Part shown: positions 55,640-64,000 of the stretch, piece after piece | Numbering within the stretch: position 1 is the stretch's first letter | Layout: every line of letters starts with the position of its first letter | From: Ctenosaura bakeri | Taxonomy: Eukaryota > Chordata > Lepidosauria > Squamata > Iguanidae | DNA: 64,000 nt | NCBI GenBank assembly: GCA_948474755.1 | Contig: CAOLHI010001835.1 | Coordinates: forward strand, 124,001 to 188,000 | Reading direction: 5' to 3' | Made by a program: the position numbers and the translations under genes | The notes under the pieces: generated by a model | The model's database searches: none | Told to the model about the DNA's origin: nothing | Seen by the model: the letters and a program-made list of their open reading frames with translations, nothing else

Positions 55640-56148
55640 TACTATTTGCCCATTTCCCCTGTATCGCTGAGGCTGTTGTCTGCACTACTTGGTGTCCCCC
55701 TGCCCTTTGGAATACTCCCTCCCTCCCTCATGTAACTTACTTTAAAGCCCTCCTGATCAGATTTGCAAGACACTCTGCCAATATGGCCCATCTTTTGCCA
55801 GAAGTTCTTCTGCATTATAGTGCAGACCATGGTCCAAAGCAGTCTTTCTTGATGGGACCATCTGCAGAGCCCGGCGTTCACTTCTGGCATTCTTATTTTT
55901 TTTCCTGGGCCACATCCTTCAAGAGGAAGGAGTTAAGAAATAACAAGTGGTGCCCCAAGGTCCTTTATCCCCACAGTCTCTTGCCATAGGCTGAAGGCTA
56001 TGTCTTGCTGCATATTTGTTCCAATATGGATCAGAAGGAAGGGCTGACGGTTGGTGGGTTTGATGAGCCTTGTCAGCATCTCTGTTACATCAGGAATCTT
56101 TACCCCTGGGAGACAGCATATCTCTTGAGACAGCTTATGAGGCTCAAA
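55640..56148 (-). mobile_element. CR1 ORF1 esterase-like fragment
   Basis: The minus strand reads EICCLPGVKIPDVTEMLTRL and QPFLLIHIGTNMQQDIAF, which corresponds to the SGNH/esterase-like domain of reptile CR1 ORF1 (CCLPGA and HVGTND blocks). The Asp of GTND is Met here. Cut by the LTR at 56149. Confidence 0.65.
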
Positions 56149-57036
56149 TGTTACTCCAGTTATGTTATGCTTGGTGAGAGCACTAGATATCATTTTGATA
56201 TCAAATAATTCGGCCTTTATTTGACCTTTCTCTGCCACCCTACTCCATGTGTTTGCGAGGGTCCTCCGGACAAACACATACTAGGCGCAGCTGTTAATGG
56301 TTTTACATTCCAGACCCCATTTAGGCAGGCAACTCGAGCCTCTCTGTTGCTTCAGGGAACACCTCATTGCAAACAAGCATTGCTCAGTGCGACTCTTACA
56401 CAAAAGACGCACGGCCAAGAGCCGAGCAACTCCTTTCTGTCGAGCCATTAGCATACTGGCCATACTATTGTCATCGAGCGTTAAGCTCATCATGTAAACT
56501 TGACTTTTTCCAACTCCTTTGTCCAGCTCCAAAGTTTCCTTTGTTCTCACCAAGCATGGCATGGCCTGTAGGCACAATCCACCCTATAAAAAGTCCCCCT
56601 TTTTGGGACCTCTTTGGAACGCTTGGATTACCCTGAACTTCCACCCCACCTTGCTGCCGGTTTGTCCAAGGAAGCTCCCCTCAGCCAGCCACGCTGAGTT
56701 CCTCTCTTGCTATCCCCGCTTCTCTCCAGGACTACGAGAAAAGGTGTCGTATTACCCATTTTCCCCAAAACTCTCCATTTCTATTTCTAGTTAGCTGTGT
56801 GTATGTGTTGTCTCACTTGTTGTTTGTCTTTCAATAAAACCGTTATTTTGCTATTTTTAAACTTGTCTGCCTGCCTTTCTGACCTGAAGCCGTAGACATA
56901 GGGTAAAAGATCCTAGCTGAAGTTACCTTGCCTCTCATTTAGCTTAAGAGAGTGCTCGAGCTTAAATTCCCCCAACTTGTTTTTTATTTGGTAATTTGGG
57001 CACCCCTCCAGGGACCCCCAAACACAAACACCACGG
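56149..57036 (+). mobile_element. Solo LTR, family B
   Basis: Starts TGTTACTCCAG and is collinear with the minus copy at 22083-22976. TATA box CCCTATAAAAAGTCCCCC at about 56581, polyadenylation signal TTTCAATAAAACCG at about 56830. Its right end has diverged. No internal genes. Confidence 0.75.
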
Positions 57037-57099
57037 TTATTTAAATATCACTTTTGTGTTTTTTCACAACAAAAAATTGCAAAAATAATTATTCAGAAA

Positions 57100-57344
57100 G
57101 GAAACTTACAATTTAATACAAAACTTCCTTCCCTTTGCCGTTATCTTAACCCACTAATCCTATTATTAAGCGTATCATTTCTAAGCAGTAAAGATGTCAT
57201 TTATGTTTCCATCTTTTACTGTGCTAGTTATTTCTCATCCATAATATCACTTGCCTATATCTCTCACTTTCTTTATTAAATATCCTGACCCTCTTCTGAA
57301 TTATTTATATCTGCAGTGGGATAAGACATGTCAGCAATTACTAT

Positions 57345-57395
<51 letters not shown>

Positions 57396-57915
57396 TTTCT
57401 ATGCTTATCTCTGCTATGTTCCCCCCATTTCTCCTTCAAAAATGCAGTAAGGTATTTCCAATCTTCCTTGAAGTTATTTAAGGTTTTATCCCTTACAAAC
57501 GTAGTCAGCTAATCCATTTCCATCATTTCATATAACTTCATAAGCCATTCTTCCACTTTAGGAGTCTTAACCTTTCTCCATATTTTTCCATGTACAATCC
57601 TTACTGTAGTAATCATACATAAGATTTTCTAGTATTTCCTCTATATATAGCTTTTCACCACATTTAGCACATTTAATAACTATATCTGTGTTTCAGGAAC
57701 TGTATTTTAGTAATCTCACTGTGTGTTTTTGACCAAAATTTCTTAGTTTTATCACATTGCCACTAGATTTGAAAAGAAGTCCCTTTTTTACCCTTTTATA
57801 CTTCCAGCATCTTTCTTTGCAGCCTTCATACATTTTTGCTAATTTATCTGGTGTCAGAAGCCATCTGCAGAACATTTTATAACAGTTTTCTTTTAGATCA
57901 TAACATCTAGGAAAG
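57100..57915 (-). mobile_element. L1 ORF2 C-terminal fragment
   Basis: The minus strand reads NCYKMFCRWLLTPDKLAKMY then EGCKERCWKYKRVKKGLLF, the RWYLTP...CWRC region of L1 ORF2. An (ATC)n microsatellite lies at 57346-57395. Confidence 0.75.
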
Positions 57916-58079
57916 TTAAGAGTTTCTTTTCCATGTAATTGTCCAGTAATCTAGCTGTAGTGGATGGCTGATATTCTGTGCCGTTTATTCATACAGTCTT
58001 TGACTACTTCTTGCTATGTTTCCTAAGCTTAAGAATGTTTCAAATTCAGTTTTATAATTTTCTATTTTCTCCATTTTTA

Positions 58080-58560
58080 TATCTGCCTTAAATCTCTCAC
58101 ATATTTGTATCGACGCTTTTTACTAAGAGTGCTGGAATGCATGACATTTGGGGAAAACTTCCAAACATGGATTAAAGCTATTTATAAAGAACAAAATATT
58201 CAACTGATTATTAATGGAGAACTGACAGGAAGACTTAAAATGGAAAAAGGAACATAACGAGGTTATTTATTTTAGCTTCTGAAGTTAATGATAAGAAAAC
58301 AACAACTGCAAAGTGTCACTATTGGTAAAGACAAATATAAAGTTAAAGCATTCGCTGATGATGTTGTTATTTTCCTAGAAGATCCAATTTCTACAATTGA
58401 CCTTCTCAATCCTATATATAAAAAATTTAGACAAATGGCTGGTTTCAAAATTAATACAACTAAAACAAAGATTTTAATAAAGAATGTCGACTCCTATCCT
58501 CTTTATGCATCTTCCCAGATACACATACAGTTTATCCAGCATTTAGAAGCCACGCAACTC
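58080..58560 (+). mobile_element. L1 reverse transcriptase fragment
   Basis: Encodes FGENFQTWIKAIYKEQNIQL, INGELTGRLKMEKGT, then KVKAFADDVVIFLEDPISTI and FKINTTKTKILI. A gap follows KMEKGT: the RQGCPLSPLLF part is missing. Confidence 0.8.
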
Positions 58561-58782
58561 AATGGGATCTGTTTAAACGATGTGAGATGTAGAGAAAGTG
58601 AGGAGGAGAAGGGGGTGGAGGATCCCCAGGAGGCTGCCCTCAAAATCCTATTGAGTTGTGTGATTTCCATGTGCTGCATAAGAGGTGTGTGTATCTGGGA
58701 ACGTGTGTAAAGAGGCCAAGAGATGGATCTGCATAAATGGTGGGAAGGCCAGGAGGAGAAGGGGCTGGAGGATGCTAGCCTT
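58561..58782. other. Unassigned stretch
   Basis: Purine-rich. No feature recognised. Confidence 0.3.
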
Positions 58783-58972
58783 CCCTCTGCCCGATGGTTA
58801 TAGTGCTACTATTCCCCTTGCAACATCCTGGGGAATCCTGGGGTTTGCAGTTTCGGGAGGGGCCTTTAGAATCCTCAGCCAGAGAGCTCTTTGGCCTCAG
58901 GAAACTACAAGCCCCAGAATTCCACCAGAGGTTGAAAGTAGAATAAACTACTATATAAAAGTCAATAGTTTT
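58783..58972. mobile_element. Foldback MITE, decayed
   Basis: Inner blocks GGAATCCTGGGGTTTGCAG and CCCCAGAATTCCACCAG are kept; both termini are lost. Confidence 0.65.
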
Positions 58973-59432
58973 CATAGAATCATAGAATTGTAGAGTTGGA
59001 AGAGACCCCAGGGGCCATCCAGTCCAACCCCCTGCCATGCAGGAACACCCTCAAAGCACTCCCGACAGATGGCCATCAAGCCTCTGCTTAAAAACCTCCA
59101 AGGAACGAGACTCCACCACACTCCATGGAGGCAGCGTATTCCACTGCCGGACAGCCCTGACTGTCAGGAAGTTCTTCCTGAGGTTCAGGTGGAATCTCCT
59201 TTCCTGCAGCTTGAATCCATTGCTCCTTGTCCTGGTCTCTGGAGCAGCAGAAAACAAGCCCTCTCCGTCCTCTACGTGGCATCCCTTCAAATATTTAAAC
59301 ATGGCTATCCTGTCCCCTCTTAACCTCCTCTTCTGCAGACTTAACATACCCAGCTCTCTAAGTCTATCCTCATTGGGCTTCATGGCTTCCAGGCTTCTCG
59401 CCATTTTGGTCGCCCTCCTCTGGACTTGCTCT
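58973..59432 (-). mobile_element. CR1 3' fragment
   Basis: The minus strand reads [33 protein letters not shown] and the CR1 3' end, with AGAATCATAGAATTG at the plus-strand left edge. Frame intact over this stretch. Confidence 0.9.
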
Positions 59433-60011
59433 GTGAGTTTGTCTGTTTCTTGGGTGTCAGGCAAGCAAAGACCTCATATGATTGGCTGGCTGTGAAGGTT
59501 CTGTGGAATCCTGGGGCTGGCAGTTCAGGGAGGGGCCTTTAGAATTCTCAGCCAGAGAGCTCTTGGGCCTCTGGCTGGTTGCTATGGAGATGAGGCCTAC
59601 CATCAATAAGGATGCCAGAAAACAGTTGGGAGGCGTATGTGAGAAAAATTAAAGTGATATACACAACATAGTTACAAGGTCTTCTCACCTCACACGGTGT
59701 CAATGTCAGGCGGAGGCTAAGCAACTACAGAGGCAGCAACTGGGGTTTTATGGCTTTTAGTAATTAGGCAGTAAAATAATCAAGGGGTTACGGCACCCAA
59801 AGCAAACAGAGGCAGTAAATAAAGCCATAAAGTAATTAAGGGGTTACGTCACCCAAAACGAACAAAGGCAGTGAAACTCAGCAGCGAGGATTAACCAGGA
59901 ATAGAGAGCCCATGGAACAGGAAGCAGAGTCGCGGGTGGTGGTAGACAGTTGTTGTCCCGTACCCAACTCCCCCCAGCGTCTGCCTTAGTCTTTAGCCCA
60001 GCTGGGCCTGA
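59433..60011. other. MITE-related fragment and unassigned sequence
   Basis: 59470-59600 is the reverse complement of the 12590-12740 region (GATTGGCTGGCTGTGAAGG, GGTTGCTATGGAGATGAGGC). 59640-60010 contains two approximate direct copies of 'AATTAAGGGGTTACG(T/G)CACCCAAA' about 70 bp apart. Confidence 0.45.
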
Positions 60012-60381
60012 TCAAATGTCCGTTGGCCTGGCCCGCAGATGGAGGCCCTCCGACATCAGGCGCTTCTCTTGTAGCTGCTTTGATCTGCGAACCCCCTCCT
60101 TCTCCTGCCGCCTCTGGAGGAAGGGAGGAGGGCCGGCTGTAAACTCCGGGCTGGGGTCAGCAACAGCAGCTTCTGTCGAGCCAGAAGCACTGGCCTCATC
60201 TGCTGCAGGTACTGGCTCGGGAACCGGCTCTGGGATAGCCGTGGAGTCGCTGGCAGGGCCCTCCCTTGACTCTGCAGGAGCCCCCTCTCCCTCCAAGGGA
60301 TCCTCCCCCGGCTGGGAGTCCAAGTCCAACTCAGAGTCCCTGTCTGAATCGGCAGCCTGCTCAGCCTGGCTCATGACACAC
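60012..60381 (-). other. Acidic open reading frame, possible retroelement-derived coding segment
   Basis: From the ATG at about 60374 (MSQAEQAADSDRDSELDLDS) the minus-strand frame is open for about 120 codons. It is rich in Glu, Pro, Ala and Ser and then basic (QRRQEKEGVRRSKQLQEKRL). The composition shift and CpG content are unlike the surroundings. No known domain. I think a retroelement end is likelier than a host gene. No splice or promoter evidence. Confidence 0.3.
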
Positions 60382-60530
60382 GGTAGATTGTATGGGTTCC
60401 ATACGTGAGGAATCTTCAAAGTTGAAATTCAAAACAAAAAATGCTTCCAGAAAAACATAAAGCCATTGCACAAATTCAACAGAAAGCAAAAAAAATCAAA
60501 AGCCAATACATCAACATCACCAGAGAACAC

Positions 60531-61130
60531 AGATTGGATTGGGGACTATGGGGAAAAGTTACAGCTACTGGAATAGGCTGGTTGCTATGGAGACAATGCC
60601 TAACAGCAAGGAAGACAGTGTATTCTCACAGGAACCCAACCTCTGTATGTTAACAACTACAAATACAGATTAGATTGGGGAATATGGGGGTAAATTACAG
60701 GTACTGGAATAGGCCTGTTGCTATGAAGATGAAGCCTAGCAGCAAGGAGGAGGACAGTGTATTCCCCAAGAACCCAACTTCTAAATATTAACAACTCTGA
60801 ATAAAGGTTGGATTGGGGAATACAGGGACATTTTTAGGTACAGCAACAAGCCAGTTGATATGGACATGAGGCCTAGCAGCAAGGAGGAGGACAGTGTACT
60901 CTCTCAGGAACCCAACCTCTATATGTTAACAACTACAAATACAGATTGGATTGGGGAATATGGGGGAAAGTTACAGGTACTGGAATAGGCTAGCTGCTAT
61001 GGAGATAAGGCCTAGCAGCAAAGAGGAGGGCAGTGCATTCCCTCAGGAACTCAATCTCTGTATGTTAACTCTGAATACAGATTGCATTGGGAAATATGAG
61101 AAAAAGTTACAGGTACTGAAGAAGACAGTT
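60531..61130. repeat. Tandem array of a 136-138-bp unit
   Basis: The word AGATTGGATTGGGGA (with variants) recurs at 60531, 60667, 60805, 60943 and 61079, giving spacings of 136, 138, 138 and 136. Each unit holds GCTATGGAGATGAGGCCTAG then CAGCAAGGAGGAGG. About 4.4 units. The 50-bp core also occurs, inverted, at 12300 and 12505. Confidence 0.9.
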
Positions 61131-61734
61131 TGGTGAGTTCTTAAGAGGAAAATAAAATCCCTGGCAACACTGGGTAAATACGCACTATAACGCTGTGGTG
61201 CAGGAAGGCCCTGAATTTGCTCACTCGGATGATCTGGGACAAGCAGAGGTGGGGAGTAAGTTAAGTGGGCTATGTGGCTCTTCGGAGCAGGGGAAGTGGG
61301 GAGGAACTGGGCAGGATAAGTTCTGCAGGCAGAGGCGGTGGACCACAGTGGATGCTGCTGGCGCTTTTAATACCAGTTTAAGTTTGCCTCTCCTGAGAAT
61401 ATGGGAGATGTGTGAATGTGCCGAGGTGCACAATAAGTGGAGTTGGGGTGGACGTCTTTTTTGAAGGGGGAGACAGGTGGGAAGAGGGGGAGGTGGTGAA
61501 GGGGGGGTGAGGAACTGGATTAGCTATTGCAGCAGCCAGTGGCAGCTTGTAAAATCAGCTCTATTTTACAGGTACAGATATTTGCATTTTTTTTTATTTT
61601 AGTGGGGGTTCTATGCCCCTAACTCTTCCAAATGTCAAGGGATAACTATATTGTTTAATTAATTTATATCCTTTCTCTCAACAATCAGACTCAAGGCAGC
61701 AAATGGCAGATTAAAAATTAATAGAGATTAATTA
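61131..61734. other. MITE end and Tigger-like end, otherwise unassigned
   Basis: 61185-61213 is a MITE right end (CTATAACGCTGTGGTGCAGG). 61570-61650 is a Tigger-like right end (GGGGTTCTATGCCCCTAACT, then GGGATAACTATA). The sequence between is G-rich without exons. Confidence 0.4.
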
Positions 61735-62430
61735 ATCTACTCTAGGGGAGAGCAGCAACGGAATTCAGGTTCCCCTCTCCCCAGCAGAAGGTTGGAGACT
61801 GGGACTCACTGGACTCCAGAAGAAAAGAAGCAGCCGATGCCACAATGGGAGGAAAAGAGCAAAAAAAGGAGTGACTGAGGAGGCCAAGGCTCACCTGTCC
61901 TGGAGAACTGGGCTGCTCCTCCCTCCCTCCCTGACTTTACTTCTTCTGCAGGAATCCTTTCTTTCACCCTTCATTTTCTCCGCCTCATCTCTGTCCCAGA
62001 GCCTCATCCATCAGCTCTTCCTTTTCCCCCCAACACAATCCACATCAGCCATTCTCACCTCACCTTCTTCTTTTGCAGGGTCCTGTTTTGAAACAGGGGG
62101 AAGGAGAGATGGTTCTTTCCCACGGGCCCTTTTAATGGATCTCTGCTTTTCCTCCCGTTACCACATGGGTCCTTTCTGGGTGGTTTCCACATCCTGGTCT
62201 GTGACTGAAGCTGAGCCCGGCTCCTGGCAAGGACACCGCTGAGCCTTCCAGCCAGCCTGGCAAGAATATAGAAGAGGGGGCAGGGAGCCCCCTTCGCCTA
62301 TTTGATCCTCGATAGGGAAGGCCGGGGAGGGTTCCTTGGAAAGGCTGGATCTGCCAGGGAGAGAAAGCCTTTACGTCTCGGCTTCCCAGATCAGAAGACT
62401 CTCACGCTCTGGGATTTCCAGAGAAGTCGC
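61735..62430 (-). promoter_or_regulatory. Duplicated 5' region of a fourth unit
   Basis: Paralogous to the 50.1-50.6 kb and 19.5-20.1 kb regions. The donor after GGAGTCCA (GTGAGTC, exon end 61810) matches the gene B donor site. No SCAN exon follows on its downstream side (50.6-61.7 kb), so the unit is probably a remnant. Confidence 0.4.
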
Positions 62431-63239
62431 TCTTTTAGTCTGTAACAGCACAGGAGGGAAAAGGGGAGAGGGGAAAAGGGGGGATCCAGCAGCACCTTTT
62501 GGCCTCAGTGGTTCATTCTGCAGTGAGCTTTCCTGGCCCCCTTTCTCAGATGCACGGACAGAGTGAGATTAAAGCCACAAGTTTTTACAAAGAATTGTTC
62601 CATGGATGTTGACATTATCAGATGTCATCCAATACATGGATTTGTAAGTCTTTTATTTTTTTTTAATTATGCAGTCATTTAATATGCTTTCAGATTTTGT
62701 TTCAAACATTTATGTTTTCAATTGTTCCAAGTGGGTTTATTGTATACCTCCCAAATATATCTCTATGGGATCACTTCCTCCCATATAATCTGCCCCATCC
62801 AACTCAGGTCCACTGGGGGACATTTACTTCAACCAGCCAGGACTAGATAGGCAATGGTCACCCAGAGGACTTTTTCTTCAGCTGCCCCTAGACTGACCTG
62901 GCCCAAAAGATATGACAGCTGAATAAGGCTGTCCAAATTTAAAATGGGATTAAAGACCAGTCGCTTCTAGCAGGCCTATTTTAGGTATTTGTATTATATG
63001 CTCTTTCAAGATGATATATACATTTTAATTACTGATTTTAATTGATATTCTGTTTTTAACTGAATTCTTGGCTGCCAGATCAAAAGAAATCCAGAGAGGC
63101 ATATACGACATCCATGTTCCTTTGAAAAGACTTCTAAAAACACACACAATGCGACATAGGCAAGAAAAGTACCATCACCATCACTAGGGTTTGTCACTTT
63201 GATTTTTGAATCAGCACCAGGAAAATTTAAGAAAGAAAT
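62431..63239. other. Duplicated unit flank, otherwise unassigned
   Basis: 62510-62760 is paralogous to 20630-20766 (GCAC(G/T)GACAGA, ATTAAAGCCACA). 62760-63239 shows no recognised feature. Confidence 0.4.
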
Positions 63240-63350
63240 ATTCAGAAGGTTTTGGAGCATAGACTATCTCATGAATTTTGAGAAACCATGTCCCACATCC
63301 CTGGCATTTTTATGGTTTCTCTCGTGTGTGAAGCCTCTGATAAAACATTA
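63240..63350 (-). pseudogene. C2H2 zinc-finger remnant
   Basis: The minus strand reads FYQRLHTREKP, a stop, then KCQGCGTWFLKIHEI. This is the end of one finger, a linker, and the start of the next (CX2C kept). It is too decayed to be coding. Confidence 0.75.
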
Positions 63351-63559
63351 ATATTGTTTCAAATTATTTATTAATTTTAACACAAACAGTCTAATTCACG
63401 ATCAAAGCAACATACATTCAGAAGGAAAAAAACAAAAAAACCAAAACAAAACTATAATTAAATTAAAACTCTACCACAATCCTAAAACATTAACACTGAG
63501 TGTGAATTTAAACTCTATTAAACTATTACAGATCTAATTGAATTATCTTGGTAGAATTA
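63351..63559. other. Unassigned A/T-rich stretch
   Basis: A-rich with AAAACAAAAAAACCAAAAC. Possibly a retroposon tail. Nothing further. Confidence 0.25.
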
Positions 63560-63760
63560 TTCCTTACCAACACCCCTGCCTTTCTCCTTTTTATTCTTCT
63601 TCCATTACTTCCCAATCCCAGCTCCTGAACTGTTCCCCAGCTATTCCTCTGCTAGGTTCTGCAACAACAAAGTCACGCAATATGTTTCCTCCAGTCCTAA
63701 TCCTTCCCCTGAGGTCTTCCAGTCTTACTCAATTGGCAGAGGAATAGTCTAACAAATTTT
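63560..63760 (-). other. 3'-flank paralogue of gene A
   Basis: Same-orientation similarity to 30590-30820 downstream of gene A (CCCCAGCTATTCCTCTGC, TTTCCTCCAGTCCTAATCC). This suggests the 3' end of another minus-strand zinc-finger gene whose finger exon would lie just right of the window. Confidence 0.45.
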
Positions 63761-64000
63761 AACATTTCAAAAATAAATAATTACTCTCTTTGATGAAAAC
63801 AGAATAAATGATGAATCGGGGGGGGTGCAGCTGAAAAGAGATAAAATAGCAGTGCAGTAAAAACAGCTAGCTACTTCCAATTAATTCAGATCTCTGGGGT
63901 CAGATGTATGGCATCCATGAGTAACACAGGATCTTGTAGTTGTTGTTTCTGTCTACACACTTTAAGAATCCAGGAGAGCAGGTTTCGACACAGTGAAGAT
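63761..64000. other. Unassigned right edge
   Basis: No feature recognised before the window ends. Confidence 0.3.

Noticed and set aside
57251..57481. Open frame with a run of 16 histidines
   Set aside because: It is only the translation of an (ATC)n microsatellite at 57346-57395 within an L1 remnant; no other coding signs.
59950..60408. Plus-strand frame rich in Ser/Pro
   Set aside because: Opposite-strand shadow of the acidic minus-strand frame; less coherent composition.
60531..61130. Possible CRISPR array
   Set aside because: The whole 137-bp unit repeats, without unique spacers, and the genome is vertebrate.

Overview
The window looks like nuclear DNA of a squamate reptile, most likely an iguanian-type lizard. 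There are no bacterial-style operons. Short exons are scattered among dense interspersed repeats whose mix is typical of squamates: CR1, L2-like, L1 and BovB LINEs, BovB-tailed Sauria-type SINEs, hAT elements including one SPIN-like copy, TA-flanked Tigger-like elements, foldback MITEs and several families of solo LTRs.

The host genes are SCAN/KRAB C2H2 zinc-finger genes, all on the minus strand, in what looks like a tandem cluster. Gene A (32468-47317) can be assembled completely: SCAN exon 47317-46835, linker exon 45995-45869, linker exon 43094-43024, KRAB-A exon 41565-41439 and a single finger exon 34524-32468. All splice phases agree (0/0, 0/1, 1/0, 0/1, 1/stop), which gives a predicted 954-residue protein with 24 fingers. 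Gene B has the same exon order (7570-7160, 5172-5100, 1774-1704, 476-350) and runs off the left edge before its finger exon. A third unit survives only as a SCAN pseudogene (15495-15800) with its own 5' region. A fourth has only a 5' region (about 61.7-62.4 kb). A decayed finger fragment (63.25 kb) and a 3'-flank paralogue (63.56 kb) suggest another such gene just right of the window. GC-rich paralogous segments at 11.5-12.1, 17.4-20.1, 49.8-50.6 and 61.7-62.4 kb are candidate promoter/5'UTR regions.

Layout: 0-12 kb gene B and its repeats; 12-31 kb mostly repeats with the dead SCAN unit; 31-50.6 kb gene A; 50.6-61.7 kb repeats (CR1, L1, LTRs and a 137-bp tandem array); 61.7-64 kb the next 5' region and remnants of a further gene.

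The most unusual structure is a non-autonomous hAT-like transposon present in three copies (3.2, 13.0 and 24.4 kb). Each carries an inverted pair of SINE-derived arms. The 103-bp segment between the arms is inverted in one copy relative to the other two. Other points of interest are two L1-type insertions into exactly the same base position of different MITE copies, a CR1 inserted into a CR1 with a target duplication, and fingers that decayed after a nonsense mutation cut gene A's finger array. Protein functions are inferred from domain families. Repeat family names other than CR1, L1, BovB and SPIN-like are descriptive labels of mine.
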